Part shown: positions 23,529-32,128 of the stretch, piece by piece
Layout of the letters: every line of letters begins with the position of its first letter
How positions within the stretch are numbered: the first letter of the stretch is position 1
Source: Myxococcales bacterium
Lineage (GTDB): Bacteria; Myxococcota_A; Polyangia; Haliangiales; Haliangiaceae
Assembly (NCBI GenBank): GCA_016717005.1
Contig: JADJUF010000046.1
Location: forward strand, 1-64,000
DNA length: 64,000 nucleotides
Direction: 5' to 3'
The notes under the pieces: model-generated
The model's input: only the letters and a program-made list of their open reading frames with translations
Told to the model about the DNA's origin: nothing
Database searches by the model: none
Position numbers and translations under genes: made by a program

Positions 23529-24760
23529 CAGCCGTGCTCCGGCGTGGTCGGCTTGGCGGCCGGCGTGGGCGGCGGCGCGGCCGGCGCCGTCGGCGGGGCG
23601 CTCGGCGGCGACGGCGCGGCCGGGGCGCGGGGCGCGGCGCCGGGCAGCGCCACCTTGGCGCCCGGCGTGATGCCGCGGGCGGCGCGGGTCAAGAGCACGA
23701 CCTCGCCGACCGCGACCCCGCTGGTGATCTCGACCAGCTCCTGGCGGTCGTCGCGCAGGCCCAGGGTCACCGGCACGCGCTCGGCGACGTCGCCCTGGAC
23801 CCGCATCACGGTCGGCCGGTCCGACGACGTGTCGACCGCCGCCAACGGCACGACCACCGCGGCGCGCTGCTCGGCGGCGATCCGGCCGTCGGCGTACAGG
23901 CCGGCGATCAGCTTGCCGCCGGGGTTGGGCAGATCGACCAGGATCGGCACCTGGCGGGTCACCGGGTCGGCGGCCGGCGCCAGCCGGGTGATCGAGCCGT
24001 CGAAGCTCTGGCCCGGGTAGCCCCGCACCGAGAACGTGACGGGCTTGCCGACCGCGACCGCGCTGAGGTCGTCGGACGACACCGTCGCGGTCAGGCGCAT
24101 CGTCGCCGGCACCACCAGATCGTAGAGCGGCGCGCCCGGGCTGACGATGTCACCGACGTTGACCTGCCGGGCCGCGACCACCGCGGTGATCGGCGCGCGC
24201 ACGGTGGCGTCGCCGAGCTGGCTCCGGGCCGCGGCCACGCCACCCTTGGCCTGGGTCACCGCCGCCGCCGCCGCCGCCGCGTTGGCCCGGGCGCGGTCGA
24301 GCTCGCGCGCCGCGAGCGCCCCGCCCTTGACCAGCGGCTCGGTGCGCTCGACCTCGCGCTGCGCGACCGCGGCCGCGGCCTGGGCCGAACCGACGCCGGC
24401 CTCGGCCGACCGCACGGTGTCGCCCAAGGTCTTGACCTCGATCCGGACGAGCAGCGCGCCCTTGACGACCGGGTCACCCAGCTCGGGGCCGATCGCGACC
24501 ACGCTGCCGCCGACCTCGGCCCGGACCACCGCGCGCTCGCGCGCCTCGAGCGTGCCGCTGATGCGCGGGCCGGTCTCGAGCACGGTCTGGCGGACCATGA
24601 CGGCATCCTCGGCGGTGATCGTGATGGCGATGGCGGCCGGCGGCGGCGGCGGGGCCGCCTTCTTACAACCGGCGACGGTGCCGGCGGCGGCCGCGCTGAC
24701 GAGGGCGACGCCGACGGCGAGCCGGGCCGACCACGGGCGACGATGGGTGCGAGCGAACAT
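23528..24760 (-). CDS. RND efflux periplasmic adaptor (MFP)
   Basis: A 410-residue lipoprotein-like adaptor. Signal RLAVGVALVSAAAAGTVAGC puts the Cys as the lipid anchor. The lipoyl half-motif is ERAVVRAEVGGSVVAIGPEL, followed by a helical hairpin (SAQAAAAVAQREVERTEPLV), the second lipoyl half (VRAPITAVVAARQVNVGDIV) and the barrel part with VTFSVRGYPGQSFDGSITR. A Pro/Ala-rich tail follows. The start is the ATG at 24,760 overlapping the TolC stop; a GTG one codon upstream is possible. GGAGG lies about 8-10 bases before the start. It bridges the RND pump and the TolC channel. Confidence 0.95.
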   Translation of the reverse strand: MFARTHRRPWSARLAVGVALVSAAAAGTVAGCKKAAPPPPPAAIAITITAEDAVMVRQTVLETGPRISGTLEARERAVVRAEVGGSVVAIGPELGDPVVKGALLVRIEVKTLGDTVRSAEAGVGSAQAAAAVAQREVERTEPLVKGGALAARELDRARANAAAAAAAVTQAKGGVAAARSQLGDATVRAPITAVVAARQVNVGDIVSPGAPLYDLVVPATMRLTATVSSDDLSAVAVGKPVTFSVRGYPGQSFDGSITRLAPAADPVTRQVPILVDLPNPGGKLIAGLYADGRIAAEQRAAVVVPLAAVDTSSDRPTVMRVQGDVAERVPVTLGLRDDRQELVEITSGVAVGEVVLLTRAARGITPGAKVALPGAAPRAPAAPSPPSAPPTAPAAPPPTPAAKPTTPEHG

Positions 24761-26121
24761 CACGGTCCTCCAGCGCCGAGCGGGAGCCCGGCCAGCAGAT
24801 CGCGCCGCAGCGTGGCGACGCGGACGTCGCGCGCCGAGCGCGCGCGGTTGAGCTCGGCCTGTTCGAGCTGGTTGCGGGCGTCGACCAGCTCGAGGTGCGA
24901 CGACGCGCCCTGCGCGAACCGCAGCTCGGCGATCGCGAACGCGCGCCGGGCCTGCTCGACGGTGCGGCGGGCCTGGTCCCAGGTGGCGGTGGCGGCGGCG
25001 ACCTGCGCGTCGACGACGCGCGCGTCGACCGCGACCCGCTCGCGGACGTCGGCGAGCCGAGCCCGGGCCGCCGCCACCTCACGCCGGGCGCTGGCCGCGG
25101 TGGCGCGGCGGCGGAAGCCGTCGAAGATCGGCACCGACACGCCGACGCCGATCGTCCAGCTGGCGCGCCAGTCGGTGTTGAACGGGTGGATGTCGTCGGG
25201 GTAGTCGACCGCGCCGAGATCGGTCGACGCGTTCACCTGCGGCAGGCGCTCGGCCCGGGTCAGGCGCAGCGCCGCCTCGCGCGCGGCGACGTCGAGCTCG
25301 GCCTGGGCCACCGCGACCGACGGCGCGCCGGCCGGGCCCGCGACGCCAGCCCCGGCGCCGACCGCGAGCCCGCCGTCGTCGATCTCGAGCGGCGTCGCCA
25401 GGGCGATCGGCTGGTCGAGGGGCGCGTCGATCAGCCGGGCCAGCGTCATCATCGCGATGTCGCGCTGCGCGGCCAGCTGGATGAGCCCGGTCGCGAGGTT
25501 GTCGCGCGCGACCTGGGCCCGGACCACATCGAACTCGGCCGCGGCCTGGTTGGCGAACGACAGCTGGGTCTGGGCCAGGGTCTCCTCGGCCGAGGCCAGC
25601 CCGGCCTCGCCGATCTCGACGGCGCGCACGGCGAGCGCGGTGTCCCAGTACGCCTGCGCCACCGTGAACACCAGCGCGGTCCGCTGGCCGGACAGGCCGA
25701 GCTCGGTCGCGTCGGCGCTGACCCGGGCCAGCGCGATCGAGCTCCGGGCCCGGCCGCCGTCGTAGAGCGGCTGGGTGACGTTGACGCCGACCCGCCAGAC
25801 GTTGCGCTGACCGATCGGGAGATCGATCTGCTGCGGCGGATCACCCGGGTTGATGCCCGGGAGCTGGAACGACACGCTGCCGAACTCCGACACCAGCGTG
25901 CGCTGGAACGACGCCGAGCCGGTCACCGTCGGCAGCCGGCCCGCCTTGGCCACGTCGATCTGCGCGCGGGCCCGCGCCAGATCCTCGCGCCCAGCGGCCA
26001 GCGTCTCGGCGGCGGGCTCGACCCGCGCGATGGCCTCGTCGATCGTCAGCGTCAGGCCGTCGGCCTGGGCCGCGGCGGCGAACCATGCCACCACGGCGAG
26101 AGAGATTGCGATGCGCACCAT
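24760..26121 (-). CDS. TolC-family outer membrane channel protein
   Basis: A 453-residue protein, first gene of the tripartite efflux operon. Signal peptide MVRIAISLAVVAWFAAAAQA, then two OEP repeats. Each repeat has a helical hairpin and a barrel strand pair, for example GRLPTVTGSASFQRTLV with NVWRVGVNVTQPLYDGGRA, and AERLPQVNASTDLGAVDY with WTIGVGVSVPIFDGFRR. These VTQPLYDGG / VPIFDGF strands are typical of TolC. GGAGG sits five bases before the ATG, so unlike many neighbours this gene has a leader with a ribosome site. A possible -10 TAGAAC lies at 26,213-26,208. Confidence 0.95.
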   Translation of the reverse strand: MVRIAISLAVVAWFAAAAQADGLTLTIDEAIARVEPAAETLAAGREDLARARAQIDVAKAGRLPTVTGSASFQRTLVSEFGSVSFQLPGINPGDPPQQIDLPIGQRNVWRVGVNVTQPLYDGGRARSSIALARVSADATELGLSGQRTALVFTVAQAYWDTALAVRAVEIGEAGLASAEETLAQTQLSFANQAAAEFDVVRAQVARDNLATGLIQLAAQRDIAMMTLARLIDAPLDQPIALATPLEIDDGGLAVGAGAGVAGPAGAPSVAVAQAELDVAAREAALRLTRAERLPQVNASTDLGAVDYPDDIHPFNTDWRASWTIGVGVSVPIFDGFRRRATAASARREVAAARARLADVRERVAVDARVVDAQVAAATATWDQARRTVEQARRAFAIAELRFAQGASSHLELVDARNQLEQAELNRARSARDVRVATLRRDLLAGLPLGAGGP

Positions 26122-26313
26122 GATCCTCCGCGGCGCGCGCCGAGCGGCGCGCGCGTGCCGCCGAGGTCTAGCAGGAACCAGGCCGCGACGCCGAGGAGGC
26201 AGGCACCGTTCTACCTGCCCCAGCGCGTGGCATCCCGCGCCGACCTGGGTCAGGACGCCCCGATGCGACCGCGCCTGCGACCCGCGCCCCGTCGCACCAC
26301 GGTCGCGGTGCGA

Positions 26314-27063
26314 CTACCAGGCGACGACGTGGTAGGCGCCGTCGGGCTCCCAGCAGCTGTCGTTGCCGCGGAAGGTCACGCGCACCAGCGCCAGCTTGTG
26401 GGCGCCGTCGAGGTAGGCCGCGGCGAGCGCGATCGGGTTGTAGCACTGCTCGTCCGGGCCCGCGCCCGGGTACATCGGCGCGTCCGGCGCCAGCCACGCG
26501 GTCATCAGGCGGTCGACCACCGCGGCGCCGGCGACGGTGATCACGACGTGGCCGCTGTCGTCGAACGTCAGCGCGACGTCGCCGCTGGTCGCGGCCCAGC
26601 GCTCGGCGGCGAGCGCCGACTCGTCGTTCGCGGTGATCGCCGCCGCCACCAGCGGCGTCCACGCCGCGCGCTGGTGCTGCTCGGCCAGCCAGGCGTTGGC
26701 GCCGGCGACGTCGGGCGCGGCCATCGGCTGATCGGGATCCTGCGCCTCGGCGGCGTCGGCCGTCAGCACCACCCGCCGCGCGCGCTCGCGATCGTCGCGC
26801 CCCCGCGCCACCAGCGCGAGGTTGGGCATGCCGCGGGCGCCGTCCTCGCCGATGTCGGCGACCAGGACCTCGTCGCCGCCCGCCGCGATCGCCGGCAGGC
26901 CCGTCGCCGTGAACGAGCCGCCCTCGCCCGGCGGGCCGCCCGACCACGCGATGGTCGGCGCCGGCCCGGTCGGCCCGGCGCCGCCGTGGTTGGCGATCGT
27001 GCCGCCGCGCGAGGGACCGCCGCAGGCCGCGGCGAGGACGAGGAGGCAGCCGAAGGTGCGCAT
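26314..27063 (-). CDS. putative lipoprotein, hypothetical
   Basis: A 249-residue protein. The ATG at 27,063 (MRTFGCLLVLAAACGG) gives a clean lipoprotein signal, and promoter geometry favours it over upstream in-frame starts. A Gly/Pro linker leads to a compact domain with DEVLVADIGEDGARGMPN, DRERARRVVLTADAAEAQD, WLAEQHQRAAWTPLV, DVALTFDDSGHVVITVAG and GNDSCWEPDGAYHVVAW. I do not recognise the family. It is monocistronic, downstream of the methyltransferase on the same strand. Confidence 0.75.
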   Translation of the reverse strand: MRTFGCLLVLAAACGGPSRGGTIANHGGAGPTGPAPTIAWSGGPPGEGGSFTATGLPAIAAGGDEVLVADIGEDGARGMPNLALVARGRDDRERARRVVLTADAAEAQDPDQPMAAPDVAGANAWLAEQHQRAAWTPLVAAAITANDESALAAERWAATSGDVALTFDDSGHVVITVAGAAVVDRLMTAWLAPDAPMYPGAGPDEQCYNPIALAAAYLDGAHKLALVRVTFRGNDSCWEPDGAYHVVAW

Positions 27064-27070
27064 GGGCACG

Positions 27071-27099
27071 AGGGGACCGAGGATCGCGGGGGCAGTCAA
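27071..27099 (-). promoter_or_regulatory. promoter TTGACT-N17-TCCCCT, leaderless start
   Basis: TTGACT (27,099-27,094), 17 bases, a weak -10 TCCCCT (27,076-27,071), then seven bases to the ATG at 27,063. The strong -35 with correct spacing supports the site despite the poor -10. Confidence 0.4.
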
Positions 27100-27196
27100 G
27101 CGCATGGCGACCCAACGCGCGGCGCCCCGGGGCGATTGCGTCGCCCGGGCCCCGTGGGGGCGCCGACCATCGGGCCGCGCCGCGCCGCCGGGCGGA

Positions 27197-28315
27197 TCAG
27201 CCCGGCTCGAACAGGTAGAAGTAGCCGCGCAGGTTCGAGGTCGACAGCGGCTTCTTCATCCGGTACCGCGATCCGAACGCGCCCTCGAAGGCCGGGTGCG
27301 CGCACAGGATGCCGGCGCGGAAGTCGCCGAGCCCGCGCCACCAGTCGCCGAGCGCGCCGTAGAGCAGCCGCGCGTCCGCGACCTCGAGCCGCTCGCCCCA
27401 CGGCGGGTTGCACAGCACCAGCCCGCCCGGCGGCACCGCGCCCGCGTCGGCCGCCCAGGCCAGCAGCCGCTCGCGCGTGAGCGTCGCGAAGTCGCCGCGG
27501 TGGAACTGCACGTCGACCCCGGCGCGGCGCGCGTTGGCGCGGGCCGCGGTCAGCACGTCGAGATCGCGATCGCCGGCGATCACCACCGGGCGCGCGTCAG
27601 GCCACAGCGGCGGGTCGTCGCCGAGCACCGGCGCGCCCCGGGCCGCGAGCACCGCCTCGATCGCGATCGTGCCGGCGCCGCACATCGGATCGACCAGCAG
27701 ATCGCGCCGGGGATCGAAGCGGGCCTCGATCGCCATCACCGCCGCCAGGTGCTCGCGCAGCGGCGCCTCGCCGGCGTCCTGGCGCCAGCCGCGGCGGGTG
27801 CGGGTGCCGCGCGTGAGATCGAGCCCGACCACGACCTGGCCGCGATCGTCGAGCCGCGCGACCACCAGCGCGTCGGGCCGCTCGGCGTCGATGGCCAGGG
27901 CCACGCCGCGGGCGCGGGCGCCGTCGACGATCGCGTTCTTGACCGTGCCGACCACCTGGCGCTCGCCGGCCGCGAAGTCGGCGACGCGCCGGACCTCGAC
28001 CGAGAACGTGCGCACCTGCCGGTCCCAGCCGCGATCGTCGGCGGCGGCGTCAGCGCGCAGCTCGTCGTAGAGCGGCTCGAGGCGGCGGGCCGAGGTCGCG
28101 TACAGATCGCGCACGACCCGCGTCGAGGTGCGGTGGTAGGTGAGCGCGGCGGCGGCGAGGGCGTCGTCCCACGGGTACGCCAGCTGGCCGGTGCCGTCGC
28201 GCTTGGGCGCCGGCGGGCGACGGCCGAGCGCGCGCCCGCCGACCCGGATCAGCTCGGCCTCCATCGCGCGGTTGGTCTGGGCCGATCCGACCAGGCGCAG
28301 GGCATCGACTCTCAT
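27197..28315 (-). CDS. THUMP-domain RNA guanine-N2 methyltransferase (RlmKL/TrmN-like)
   Basis: A 372-residue protein. The N-terminal part includes a THUMP-like RNA-binding domain (TFSVEVRRVADFAAGERQVV to DALVVARLDDRGQVVVGLDL, about 110-180). Then the Rossmann methyltransferase: DLLVDPMCGAGTIAIEAV (SAM motif I), PVVIAGDRDLDVLTAARAN, VQFHRGDFATL and the catalytic NPPWGERL near residue 302. This is the plan of 23S rRNA m2G or tRNA m2G enzymes; NPPW for NPPY is a common variant. Its ATG overlaps the stop of the MutH-like gene (ATGA), so the two are translationally coupled. Confidence 0.85.
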   Translation of the reverse strand: MRVDALRLVGSAQTNRAMEAELIRVGGRALGRRPPAPKRDGTGQLAYPWDDALAAAALTYHRTSTRVVRDLYATSARRLEPLYDELRADAAADDRGWDRQVRTFSVEVRRVADFAAGERQVVGTVKNAIVDGARARGVALAIDAERPDALVVARLDDRGQVVVGLDLTRGTRTRRGWRQDAGEAPLREHLAAVMAIEARFDPRRDLLVDPMCGAGTIAIEAVLAARGAPVLGDDPPLWPDARPVVIAGDRDLDVLTAARANARRAGVDVQFHRGDFATLTRERLLAWAADAGAVPPGGLVLCNPPWGERLEVADARLLYGALGDWWRGLGDFRAGILCAHPAFEGAFGSRYRMKKPLSTSNLRGYFYLFEPG

Positions 28316-29234
28316 GGGCAGCTCGCAGCGGTCCGGGGCGGACCGTTCAGGGTGGCGTACAGCCCGGCGTCGACGAAGAAGCGCTTGTGCAGGTACCAGC
28401 CGCGGGCGTCGGTGCCGCGCGGGCCCTTGGGCCGGGTGTGGAGATCGCGCCGGACCCACCGGGCCACGTCGGGATCCCAGTCGAGCAAGTACCACGACAC
28501 CAGCGTGGCGCCGTCGGCCACGGTCGCGCGGCACAGCCACAGCACCCGCGCCAGCTTGGTGAGCGGCGACGCGCCCTCCATCGACACCGCCGGATCCTCG
28601 GTGACGCGCCAGCGGCCGGCGCGGTCGCGGGCGATCGGCACGGTCTTGAGCTCGACCTCGCCGCGCCAGTCGGGCTCGTCGGCGCCGCGCTCGATCACCC
28701 CGAGCAGCGCCGCCGCGCGCGCCCCCAGGCGCCCTTGTCCCGGCCGCGGCCCGGCAGGCGCACGCCCAGCGCGCGATCGGCGGCGGCCAGGAGCTCGTCG
28801 ACGTCGGCGGGCTCCTCGGGCGGGATCGCCGCCGCCCGCGGCGCCGGCACCGGCCGCGGCCACGACGGCGACGGCGGTGCCAGCCCGCGCGCGGGCGCGA
28901 CGTGGACCAGCCGGGCGCCCAGCAGCTCGGGCACCGGCTGCACCGGCGTGCCCAGCCAGCCGTCGCCGCCGGCCTCGGCCCGCGCGCCCCAGGCCCAGAC
29001 CCGCGCGCGCACGTCGCCGACGGGCGCGTCGCTCGGGACGGCGGCGGCGACCGCGTGGGCGACCGCGCGCAGCTCGTCGATCCGCAGCCGGTTGAGCAGG
29101 CCGGCGAGATCGCCCGCGAAGCGATCGCCGACCCCGGCGGCGACCGCGCCGTCGTCGTCCTTGATCGTCGCGGCCGCCAGCCGACGCACGGTCGCGCGCG
29201 GCAGCTGTGCGACCAGGGCTCGGGCAGCGTTCAC
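28312..29234 (-). CDS. MutH/Sau3AI-like endonuclease with N-terminal SAP-like helix, one frameshift
   Basis: The start is the GTG at 29,232-29,234. Residues 1-90 are helical with a SAP-like stretch (LLNRLRIDELRAVAHAV), followed by a Pro-rich linker. The nuclease part resembles MutH: LGVRLPGRGRDKGAWG and ARAAALLGV, then DEPDWRGEVELKTVPI. The last gives the D...ExK catalytic pattern and the VELKT.P signature around residue 193; the DKG...G segment precedes it as in MutH. One base is missing in a C5 run at 28,722-28,726; restoring it joins DKGAWG to ARAAALLG. It ends GWYLHKRFFVDAGLY. No MutS or MutL is nearby. Family call from motifs; the DNA target is unknown. Confidence 0.7.
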
Positions 29235-29243
29235 GACGCGGCG

Positions 29244-29253
29244 ATGGTACCGT
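29244..29253. promoter_or_regulatory. overlapping divergent -10 hexamers TACCGT / TACCAT
   Basis: TACCGT on the plus strand (29,248-29,253) ends six bases before the ATG at 29,260. TACCAT on the minus strand (29,249-29,244) ends nine bases before the GTG at 29,234. The two share the GGTACC centre, so binding at one should exclude the other. Confidence 0.45.
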
Positions 29254-29259
29254 CTTGCG

Positions 29260-30540
29260 ATGAACCGTCGAGCCGCCGGGGCCGCGCTTTGCGCTGTCGC
29301 CGCGATCGTCCTGGTCGTCGCCGCGGTGGTGCCGTGGTGGCGGGTGGCCGATCGCGACGACGCGACCGGCGCTCGCGCCAACGTCACGCTGCTCGGCGGC
29401 GAGCAGTGCGTCGGCGCGCAGGCGGTGTCGTGCAAGTCGATCGCGCTCGACGGCCGGCCCGGCGCCCGCGACGATCTGTTCGCGTGGGCCGGCCGCACCA
29501 CGCTGGTGCTGACGCTGGCGGCGGCCGGGCTCGCGATCACGCTCGCGTTCGCCGGCGGTCGGCCCCGACGCGCGCTGCGCGCCACCTGCGCGACCGTCGC
29601 GCTCGGCACCGCGGCCAGCGCCGCGACCGTGGTGTCGATCGAGCGCCTGCCGACCCTGTACGGCACGCCCGCGCTGGGCGGCGGGCTGTGGCTGGCGCTG
29701 GTCGGCGCGGCGCTGCTCGCCGCCGGCGCCGCCTGGCCGCTCGCCGAGCCCGATCGCCGCGCGCCGCTGCGGCGCTGGGGTCTGGGCGCGGCGGTGGCGG
29801 CGCTGGTGCTGGTGGCGTGGGCGACGCTGGCGCTGCGCGGGTGGTGGCACGGCGACGCCGAGTTCGGGCAGCGGTCGCGCTCGGCGCTCGGCTTCGAGGT
29901 CTGCGATCTCGGCACCTGCGCCCGGTTCGGCAACGGCGCGGCGGCGGTGCGCTCGTTCCTCTTGCTGGCGCTGGTGGCCGCCTGCGCCGCGGCGCTGCTG
30001 GCGGCGGCCGCCGGGCTGATCGCGCGGGTCGTGCGCGGCACCGCGCCCCACGGCTGGGGCATCACGACCGCGATCGCCGCCGGCGCCACGCTCGCGACCA
30101 CCGCCGCGGCGCTGGCGCTGGTGCCGAGCCGCGGCACCCACCTCGGCGTCGGCGCGTGGGTGTTCCTCGGCGCCACCGTCGGGCTCGGCGGCGTCGCGAT
30201 CGTCGCGATGCGCTGGATGCAGGTGCCCGAGCCCAGCGACGACGGGCCGCCGCCGCCGCTGCGGTTCGGCGCGGTGCCGTCGGGGCCCAAGCCGGTGCTG
30301 GCGCCGCTGGGCGCGGGCGCGGTCACCGCGCCGCCGCCGCCCGGCCCGACGCCGTCGCCGCCGGCGATCGCCGCCTACGCGCCGGCGCTGTCGCCCGCGC
30401 CGCCCCATCGGCCGCCGACGGCGCCGCCGCCGCCGCTGGCGCCACGACCGAGCCCGCCCTGCCCGACCTGTCGTCAGGCGACGCTGTGGCACGGCAAGCG
30501 CGAGGCCTGGTGGTGCAGCACCTGCAAGCGCGCGCTGTGA
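29260..30540 (+). CDS. multi-pass membrane protein with C-terminal zinc ribbon
   Basis: A 426-residue protein. An N-terminal helix (AALCAVAAIVLVVAAVVPWW) precedes an exterior Cys-containing loop (GGEQCVGAQAVSCKSIALD), then about seven further hydrophobic segments in pairs, including a second exterior loop EVCDLGTCARFG. The last 110 residues are a cytoplasmic Pro-rich linker (PPPPPLAPRPSPP) ending in a zinc ribbon, CPTCRQATLWHGKREAWWC.. with a final CxxC. The pair of similar four-helix units suggests internal duplication. Its stop overlaps the GTG of the SctJ-like gene, so the two probably work together. The family is not recognised. Confidence 0.75.
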   Translation: MNRRAAGAALCAVAAIVLVVAAVVPWWRVADRDDATGARANVTLLGGEQCVGAQAVSCKSIALDGRPGARDDLFAWAGRTTLVLTLAAAGLAITLAFAGGRPRRALRATCATVALGTAASAATVVSIERLPTLYGTPALGGGLWLALVGAALLAAGAAWPLAEPDRRAPLRRWGLGAAVAALVLVAWATLALRGWWHGDAEFGQRSRSALGFEVCDLGTCARFGNGAAAVRSFLLLALVAACAAALLAAAAGLIARVVRGTAPHGWGITTAIAAGATLATTAAALALVPSRGTHLGVGAWVFLGATVGLGGVAIVAMRWMQVPEPSDDGPPPPLRFGAVPSGPKPVLAPLGAGAVTAPPPPGPTPSPPAIAAYAPALSPAPPHRPPTAPPPPLAPRPSPPCPTCRQATLWHGKREAWWCSTCKRAL

Positions 30541-31025
30541 GGCCGCGCCAGCGCTGGCTCGGCGCGCTGGCGGCGCTCGCGCTGACGGCGTGCTCGCTCG
30601 ATCAGCTGCCGCCCACCCCGGCCGACCGGGCCCGCGTCGAGAGCGCGCGCGCCGACCGTCGGGTCGCGGCGATGGTGCGCGAGCTCCCGGGCGTCCGCGA
30701 CGTCCGCGCGCTGGTGGTGCTGACGCCCGACGATCCGCTGGCGCCGGGGCCGCGGCCGCTGGCGCGCGCGACGGTGACCGTCGTGATCGGGCCCGCCGCC
30801 GAGCCGACCGCGGTGCGCGCGGCCGCCACCGCCGCGGCGCGCACGGTCGTGGCGCGCGACGCCGAGGTCACGGTGATCGTCCTCGCGGCGCCGCTGCCGG
30901 CCCGGTCGCGCCGGACCGCGCTGCTGGTGCTGGCGCTCGCCGTCGCTGCGGCCGCCGCGGCGCTGGCCCTGGCGCTGAGCCGGCGCCGGGCGCTGGCCCG
31001 CTACCGCGGGATCAGGCCCCAGTAG
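30537..31025 (+). CDS. orphan SctJ/FliF-like ring-domain lipoprotein
   Basis: A 162-residue protein from the GTG at 30,537 (GTGA overlap). Lipoprotein signal LAALALTACSLD. Then one domain matching the second ring-building domain of SctJ/YscJ and FliF: RVAAMVRELPGVRDVRALVV, the DDPLAPGPRPLARATVTVVI loop and strand, AAATAAARTVVARDAEVTVIV. A membrane helix (ALLVLALAVAAAAAALALAL, about 124-150) and a short basic tail follow. YscJ has two such domains and about 245 residues; only the second is present here. No other type III secretion or flagellar gene is in the window. Its 3' end overlaps the converging hydratase gene by 25 bases. Confidence 0.7.
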   Translation: MRPRQRWLGALAALALTACSLDQLPPTPADRARVESARADRRVAAMVRELPGVRDVRALVVLTPDDPLAPGPRPLARATVTVVIGPAAEPTAVRAAATAAARTVVARDAEVTVIVLAAPLPARSRRTALLVLALAVAAAAAALALALSRRRALARYRGIRPQ

Positions 31026-32077
31026 TCGAGCGCGAGCACGACCCGCGGGTCGTAGCCGCGCTTGCCGCCCTCGCCCTCGACCTCGAGCGCCACCGGCTCG
31101 ACCGTGGGATCGACGTTCTTGACGGCGCACAGCCGCAGCCGCAGCGCGCCGACGTCGGTGCGGCCGGGCAGCTCGGCCCGCTCGACCACGTCGGTCCAGG
31201 CGTAGATCGTGTCGCCGCCGTAGGTCGGGTTGACGTGGCTGCCGCTGTTCCACGCGGCGATCCGCAGCACGTTCTCGAGGCCCGCCCACGACAGCGCGTG
31301 GGCGACGCTGACGACGTGCCCGCCGTAGACCAGGCGGCGCCCGCCGGTGCGCGCGGCGCCATGGCCGTCGAAGTGCACGCGCGCGCTGTTCTGGTACAGC
31401 CGGGTCGCGGTCATGTGATCGGCGTCCTCGATCGTCATGCCGCCGCCGTGCTCGATGCGCTCGCCGACCTCGTAGTCGCCCCAGGCGCGGGTCCCGCCGG
31501 TGGCCCAGCGCAGATCCCGGAACCGGGTCAGGTTGAGCGCCTCGGGCACCGGCAGCTGCGCGGCGGTCACCGCGTCGGGCAGGGTCGGCACCACCGCGGC
31601 GGGGAGCGTGGCGGCCGGATCGCGCTTGGGCACCATCACCCAGCGGATGAACGACACCACGTCCTGGCCCTTCTGGTTGAGCCCGCGGCTGGCGACGTAG
31701 ACGATGCCGCGCTTGCCGTCGGACAGCTCGCGCAGGCCGATGACCTCGGTCTCGGCGGTCAGCGTGTCGCCGGGGTAGACCGGGCGCCCGAACAGCACCC
31801 GGGCGTAGCCGAGGTTGGCGACCGCGTTGTGCGAGATGTCCCCGACGGTCTTGCCGAAGACCACGTGGAAGGCGAGCAGATCGTGCGCGACCTCGCGCGC
31901 GAACCCGAGGCTGCGCGCGAACTCGGTCGACGACGACAGCGGTCGGCGATCTCCGGTGAGGGCGATATAGAGGGCCAGATCACCGCCGTGCAGGGTGCGC
32001 GGCGTGGCGTGCTGGAAGCGCTGCCCGATCTGGAAGTCTTCGAAGTAGTGCCCGCGGGGGGCCGAGGCGTGGGCCAT
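31001..32077 (-). CDS. mch: mesaconyl-CoA (2-methylfumaryl-CoA) hydratase, MaoC-type double hotdog
   Basis: A 358-residue protein. GHYFEDFQIGQRFQHATPRT at the N-terminus, SSSTEFARSLGFAREVAHDL, LLAFHVVFGKTVGDISHNAV, NLGYARVLFGRPVYPGDTL and SFIRWVMVPKRDP closely match the mesaconyl-CoA hydratase / beta-methylmalyl-CoA dehydratase family of the ethylmalonyl-CoA pathway, two fused hotdog domains. The second half has GERIEHGGGMTIEDADHM and FDGHGAARTGGRRLVYGG. It would interconvert 2-methylfumaryl-CoA and beta-methylmalyl-CoA in the cytosol. The start is the ATG at 32,077; an upstream in-frame start would add eight unrelated residues. No other pathway gene is in the window. Confidence 0.85.
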   Translation of the reverse strand: MAHASAPRGHYFEDFQIGQRFQHATPRTLHGGDLALYIALTGDRRPLSSSTEFARSLGFAREVAHDLLAFHVVFGKTVGDISHNAVANLGYARVLFGRPVYPGDTLTAETEVIGLRELSDGKRGIVYVASRGLNQKGQDVVSFIRWVMVPKRDPAATLPAAVVPTLPDAVTAAQLPVPEALNLTRFRDLRWATGGTRAWGDYEVGERIEHGGGMTIEDADHMTATRLYQNSARVHFDGHGAARTGGRRLVYGGHVVSVAHALSWAGLENVLRIAAWNSGSHVNPTYGGDTIYAWTDVVERAELPGRTDVGALRLRLCAVKNVDPTVEPVALEVEGEGGKRGYDPRVVLALDYWGLIPR

Positions 32078-32128
32078 GGCGATCGCCGAGCATGCGGGCA
32101 CCGCGGCGCGCGCGCAAGCCGAGCGGCG

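Noticed and set aside
20436..24020. 1,194-codon open frame on the plus strand
   Set aside because: It is antisense to the RND pump and adaptor genes; its Arg/His/Asp-rich composition and lack of motifs are typical of shadow frames in very GC-rich DNA.
31001..31025. 25-base overlap of converging genes as an error sign
   Set aside because: Both C-termini read well and overlaps of this size occur in compact genomes.
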